Shown: positions 20,801 through 24,000 of the stretch, piece by piece
Layout: each line of letters begins with the position of its first letter
Numbering within the stretch: position 1 is the first letter of the stretch
Program-made: the position numbers and the translations under genes
Origin: CAZHYM01 sp964536785
GTDB taxonomy: Bacteria; Patescibacteriota; Saccharimonadia; Saccharimonadales; Saccharimonadaceae
DNA length: 24,000 nt
Reading direction: 5' to 3'
Assembly: GCA_964536785.1 (NCBI GenBank)
Contig: CAZHYM010000006.1
Location: 1 to 24,000 of the forward strand
Notes under the pieces: model-generated
Database searches by the model: none
What the model saw: the letters and a program-made list of their open reading frames with translations, nothing else
Told to the model about the DNA's origin: nothing

Positions 20801-23320
20801 ATGGCAAAAGAGCAAAACAACACCTCGGTTGAAGGTGAAATTATCGGGAATAGCGAAGTTACTCAGACTCACTCTAGAGTCGTAGAGAGTAGAACTCTAG
20901 AGAACGTCATGGAAGACAGTTTCCTTAGATATTCGATGAGCGTTATTGTTGATCGGGCGTTACCAGACGTGCGCGATGGCTTAAAGCCAGTGCATCGTCG
21001 AATTTTGTATTCAATGGAAAGAAATGGCTGGAGGTCTGGAACTAAATACACCAAGTCCGCCCGTATCACTGGTGATGTTATGGGTAAATATCATCCTCAC
21101 GGCGATACTGCGATTTATGATTCTATGGTGCGATTAGCGCAGGATTGGACAATGCGATACCCTCTAGTCGATGGCCAAGGAAACTTTGGATCGATGGATG
21201 GGGATCCAGCTGCTGCTGCTCGTTATACTGAGGCTAGAATGAGCAAAGCTGGAGGAGAGTTGCTCGCTGACTTAGATAAAAACACTGTGGACTTTCGAGA
21301 TAACTATGACGGGTCGGAAAGAGAGCCAATAGTTTTACCAGCAAAATTACCGAATTTACTACTAAATGGCCAAATTGGTATCGCAGTCGGCATGGCTACC
21401 AGTATTCCAACGCACAATTTGGGAGAACTCGTTGACGCTACTATTGAGTTGATAGACAATCCTGAGGCTACTGCTGAAGATTTATTAAAATATGTCAAAG
21501 GTCCGGATTTCCCAACCGGCGCTGTAGTTTACGGTGGCGCTCCGATGAAACAGGCATATCTAACCGGTAGAGGAAGTGTAGTTATTAGGGCAGTTGCTAA
21601 TATCGAAGAAACACAACGTGGTCGCCATCAAATCGTGGTTACGGAAATGCCTTATATGGTTAATAAGGCGTCCTTGATTGAACGAATGGCTGAGCTAGTC
21701 AAAGAGAAAAAGATTTTAACAATTAGCGATATCAGAGATGAAAGTGCTCGAGGAAACGTGAGAGTTGTAATTGAACTCAAGAAAGACGCTTACCCCAAGA
21801 AGGTTTTAAATCAATTGTATAAAATGACAGCATTGCAGAGTGCGTTTCACTACAATATGCTAGCTCTAGTTGATGGTTTGCAACCAAAGGTGTTAGGTTT
21901 GCATGACATTTTGAGCGAATTTATTAAACACCGAAAGCACGTTATACGACGTCGTACGGAGTTTGAATTAAATAAAGCTAAAGATCGAGCTCATATATTG
22001 GAAGGTCTCAAGATCGCGTTAGATCATATAGATGAAGTTATAAAAACTATTCGAGCAAGCAAGAACGATGAAGAAACTGAAAAGAATTTGATCGATCGAT
22101 TTAAGCTTTCGTCAATACAGGCAAAAGCCATAATGGCGATGCAGCTTCGTCGTTTGAACGCATTAAACCGTCAAGTCATTGAAGATGAATTAGCTGAGAT
22201 ATTGAAACTGATTGCTGAACTCGAGAAGATTTTGGCAGACGAGAATGAGATTAAGAAGATTATAAAAAATGATTTGAAAGAGCTGAAAGACAAGTATGGC
22301 GATGAGCGAAGGTCGAAGATTATCAATCATGAGCTTGGTAAATTCAGCGATGAAGAACTTATCCCAGAAGAGCAGTCCGTTATTATTTTGACTAGTGAGA
22401 ACTATATAAAAAGAACACTTATGAGCGACTACCGACGACAGAACAGAGGAGGCAAGGGCAAGCGGGGCATGACTACCAAGGAGCAAGACAATATTGATCG
22501 AATTGTTCCTGCGAGCACTCATGACTATCTGCTGTTCTTTACTAATAAAGGTCGCATCTTTAGACTTAAAGCATACGAAGTTCCTGCAGCCGGCTTATCG
22601 GCTAAAGGAGTTGCGGCAGTTAATTTGCTGCAGTTGCAACCTGAAGAAAAGATTACTTCAATCATTGGCTACGCTAAGGACGCTGAAGTAGAAGGCTACC
22701 TCTTTATGGCGACCGTAAAAGGCACCGTTAAAAAGACTCCTATGGAAGACTATACCAATATTAGAACAAACGGGTTGATTGCAATTAAACTTGATCCTGG
22801 TGATGAACTGAGATACATAAAATCTACCTCTGGAAGTGACGATATTATAATTTCAACTTCGGCGGGTCAAGCTGTTCGATTTAATGAGAAAGACACTAGA
22901 CCTATGGGTCGCGCCGCACGTGGAGTCAGGGGAGTAAGACTGAGGCCAAACGATATGGTTGTTGGAATGGATGTGCTGTCTAGTCATGACGAAAAGATAT
23001 TGGTTCTAAGTGAAAACGGATATGGCAAAATAACTAAGTCAGGCAACTTCCCGTCTCATAAGCGTGGTGGAGTTGGCATCAAACTGGCTGTAGTTAATGC
23101 AAAGACTGGGCCAATAATCACCGCACGAACGCTTAGCGATCTAGATGAAGAAGTCCTTATGATATCCTGTAAAGGTCAAACGATTAGAGTGGCATTAAAA
23201 GACATTCCAAATCTTGGAAGAACCACTCAAGGCGTCAGAATAATGCGCTTAAATAAGGACGACACTGTAGCCTCAATCGGTTTATTAGAAAAAGTTGAAA
23301 TAGAGCCAGAAAATGATTAG
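20801..23320 (+). CDS. gyrA: DNA gyrase subunit A
   Basis: The cleavage-reunion subunit, 839 residues from ATG 20801, or 842 from ATG 20792 which would overlap gyrB by eight nt. I favour 20801 weakly. The N-terminal region has SYAMSVIVDRALPDVRDG-like sequence (here LRYSMSVIVDRALPD) and the DNA-cleaving tyrosine is in AARYTEARMS near residue 142. The C-terminal beta-pinwheel contains the GyrA box QNRGGKGKRG near 547-556, which identifies it as gyrase rather than topoisomerase IV ParC. It partners GyrB in an A2B2 complex. Confidence 0.97.
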   Translation: MAKEQNNTSVEGEIIGNSEVTQTHSRVVESRTLENVMEDSFLRYSMSVIVDRALPDVRDGLKPVHRRILYSMERNGWRSGTKYTKSARITGDVMGKYHPHGDTAIYDSMVRLAQDWTMRYPLVDGQGNFGSMDGDPAAAARYTEARMSKAGGELLADLDKNTVDFRDNYDGSEREPIVLPAKLPNLLLNGQIGIAVGMATSIPTHNLGELVDATIELIDNPEATAEDLLKYVKGPDFPTGAVVYGGAPMKQAYLTGRGSVVIRAVANIEETQRGRHQIVVTEMPYMVNKASLIERMAELVKEKKILTISDIRDESARGNVRVVIELKKDAYPKKVLNQLYKMTALQSAFHYNMLALVDGLQPKVLGLHDILSEFIKHRKHVIRRRTEFELNKAKDRAHILEGLKIALDHIDEVIKTIRASKNDEETEKNLIDRFKLSSIQAKAIMAMQLRRLNALNRQVIEDELAEILKLIAELEKILADENEIKKIIKNDLKELKDKYGDERRSKIINHELGKFSDEELIPEEQSVIILTSENYIKRTLMSDYRRQNRGGKGKRGMTTKEQDNIDRIVPASTHDYLLFFTNKGRIFRLKAYEVPAAGLSAKGVAAVNLLQLQPEEKITSIIGYAKDAEVEGYLFMATVKGTVKKTPMEDYTNIRTNGLIAIKLDPGDELRYIKSTSGSDDIIISTSAGQAVRFNEKDTRPMGRAARGVRGVRLRPNDMVVGMDVLSSHDEKILVLSENGYGKITKSGNFPSHKRGGVGIKLAVVNAKTGPIITARTLSDLDEEVLMISCKGQTIRVALKDIPNLGRTTQGVRIMRLNKDDTVASIGLLEKVEIEPEND

Positions 23321-23738
23321 TCCTTTTCTTCTAGCTCCAATCGTGGCGGTATTTATAACCAAACTAGGGAAGCTATTTACTATTTACTTATCAACGAAAA
23401 AAATTGATTTGAGAACAGCGCTTAGGTCAGGAGGGATGCCTAGCGATCACAGTTCTGGAATTGTATCGCTGGCCACTATCATAGGCTTAACAGAAGGGTT
23501 TAGCAGTTCAATTTTTGCCTTAAGCGCTTTGATGAGCATGCTGGTTTTATATGATTCTGTTAACGTTAGATACTCGTCAGGTAGGCAAGGGGAGGCTATT
23601 CTAAAGTTGATTGATAAGTCTGGTGTTGAATTCGATAATCTCTATATCGCCAGAGGCCACACGGTCATTGAAATGATTGTAGGTTCATCAGTAGGTCTTG
23701 TTGTGGGTGTCATTGTATTTATTACAACTCAAAACTAA
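23313..23738 (+). CDS. DUF212 family membrane protein (YuiD-like)
   Basis: A 141-residue membrane protein. It contains the family motifs SGGMPSDHSSGIVSLAT near 39 and YIARGHTVIEMIVG near 110, with hydrophobic helices around them. The histidine and serine motifs resemble PAP2/vanadium-haloperoxidase phosphatases, and the family is annotated as acid-phosphatase-related, but the activity is unproven. It begins eight nt before the gyrA stop, so it is co-translated with gyrA. Confidence 0.88.
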   Translation: MISPFLLAPIVAVFITKLGKLFTIYLSTKKIDLRTALRSGGMPSDHSSGIVSLATIIGLTEGFSSSIFALSALMSMLVLYDSVNVRYSSGRQGEAILKLIDKSGVEFDNLYIARGHTVIEMIVGSSVGLVVGVIVFITTQN

Positions 23739-23746
23739 AATAAGTG

Positions 23747-23775
23747 TTGACAGAGTCACTTGGCTGGTGTAAAAT
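23747..23775 (+). promoter_or_regulatory. rRNA operon promoter
   Basis: TTGACA (23747-23752), 17 nt, TAAAAT (23770-23775). The predicted start near 23782 gives a leader of about 160 nt before 16S. Confidence 0.85.
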
Positions 23776-23781
23776 GCATAA

Positions 23782-23940
23782 CAGTCTTAATGATATTTGA
23801 ATAAAAACAAGAGAGCAGATAGTGAAAGCTACTGCAATCTTTATTCTGAAAGACTTTAAGAGATACTTTAACAATTTATTTGTGCAATACATCGTCAGTC
23901 TATAATTACAATAGACAGCATTTCGTAGGGAATGCGTCTT
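23782..23940 (+). promoter_or_regulatory. 16S leader with boxA-like element and processing hairpin
   Basis: gatactttaacaattta (23862-23878) is close to the E. coli rRNA boxA (TGCTCTTTAACAATTTA), the NusB/S10 antitermination site. Just before 16S, agac(a)gcatt (23911-23920) pairs with aatgcgtct, a hairpin that could serve as a processing site. A TATAAT at about 23901 could be a second -10, but no -35 fits it. Confidence 0.6.

Positions 23941-24000
<60 letters not shown>

Overview
This 24 kb window is an AT-rich bacterial chromosome segment that ends in the first ~60 bases of a 16S rRNA gene. The 16S start, the compact layout and several unusual proteins suggest a Candidate Phyla Radiation bacterium, most likely Candidatus Saccharibacteria (TM7). 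The lineage call is inference from gene content and style. UGA serves as a normal stop (for example at 169-171 and 14656-14658), so the UGA=Gly code of Gracilibacteria/Absconditabacteria is not used.

Layout. 1-171 is the tail of an unidentified CDS. 240-472 holds divergent tRNA-Asp and tRNA-Thr genes. 478-2474 encodes a small membrane protein and a processive GT2 glycosyltransferase. 2475-2986 holds a compact minus-strand unit (consensus promoter, 31-aa leaderless ORF, terminator) and tRNA-Val. 2987-7135 is a T-box-led operon: thrS, miaA, a winged-helix/nucleotidyltransferase-like gene and a metallo-beta-lactamase-fold gene. 7169-9400 has rpmB (L28), a site-2-protease-like gene, a ~140-nt rod-shaped RNA resembling 6S RNA, a two-domain RNase H protein and RNase P RNA. 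9416-12067 (minus strand) carries infC-rpmI-rplT, with infC starting at AUU, and comM/yifB. 12130-12515 is tmRNA with an odd T-loop and a long tag.

12516-13801 has no convincing protein gene. It holds a minus-strand small-RNA unit, decayed-looking coding fragments, and a ~300-nt candidate structured RNA with its own TTGACA-N17-TAATAT promoter. 13802-17408 is a three-gene cluster ending in a VirD4/TraG/HerA-like membrane ATPase. 17418-18696 (minus strand) has two overlapping membrane-protein genes. 18823-23738 is gyrB, gyrA and a DUF212-family membrane protein, followed by the rRNA promoter, a boxA-like element and 16S.

Functionally the window is mostly translation and RNA metabolism: ThrRS, MiaA, IF3, L20, L28, L35, RNase P, tmRNA, tRNAs and rRNA. 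It also contains DNA topology genes and an envelope-associated ATPase cluster. Several genes appear to be transcribed from a -10 box only 6-8 nt before the start codon, so leaderless mRNAs look common. The best leads for something undescribed are the structured RNA at 13476-13779, the atypical tmRNA, the leaderless 31-aa unit at 2539-2726, and the 8076-8214 RNA.
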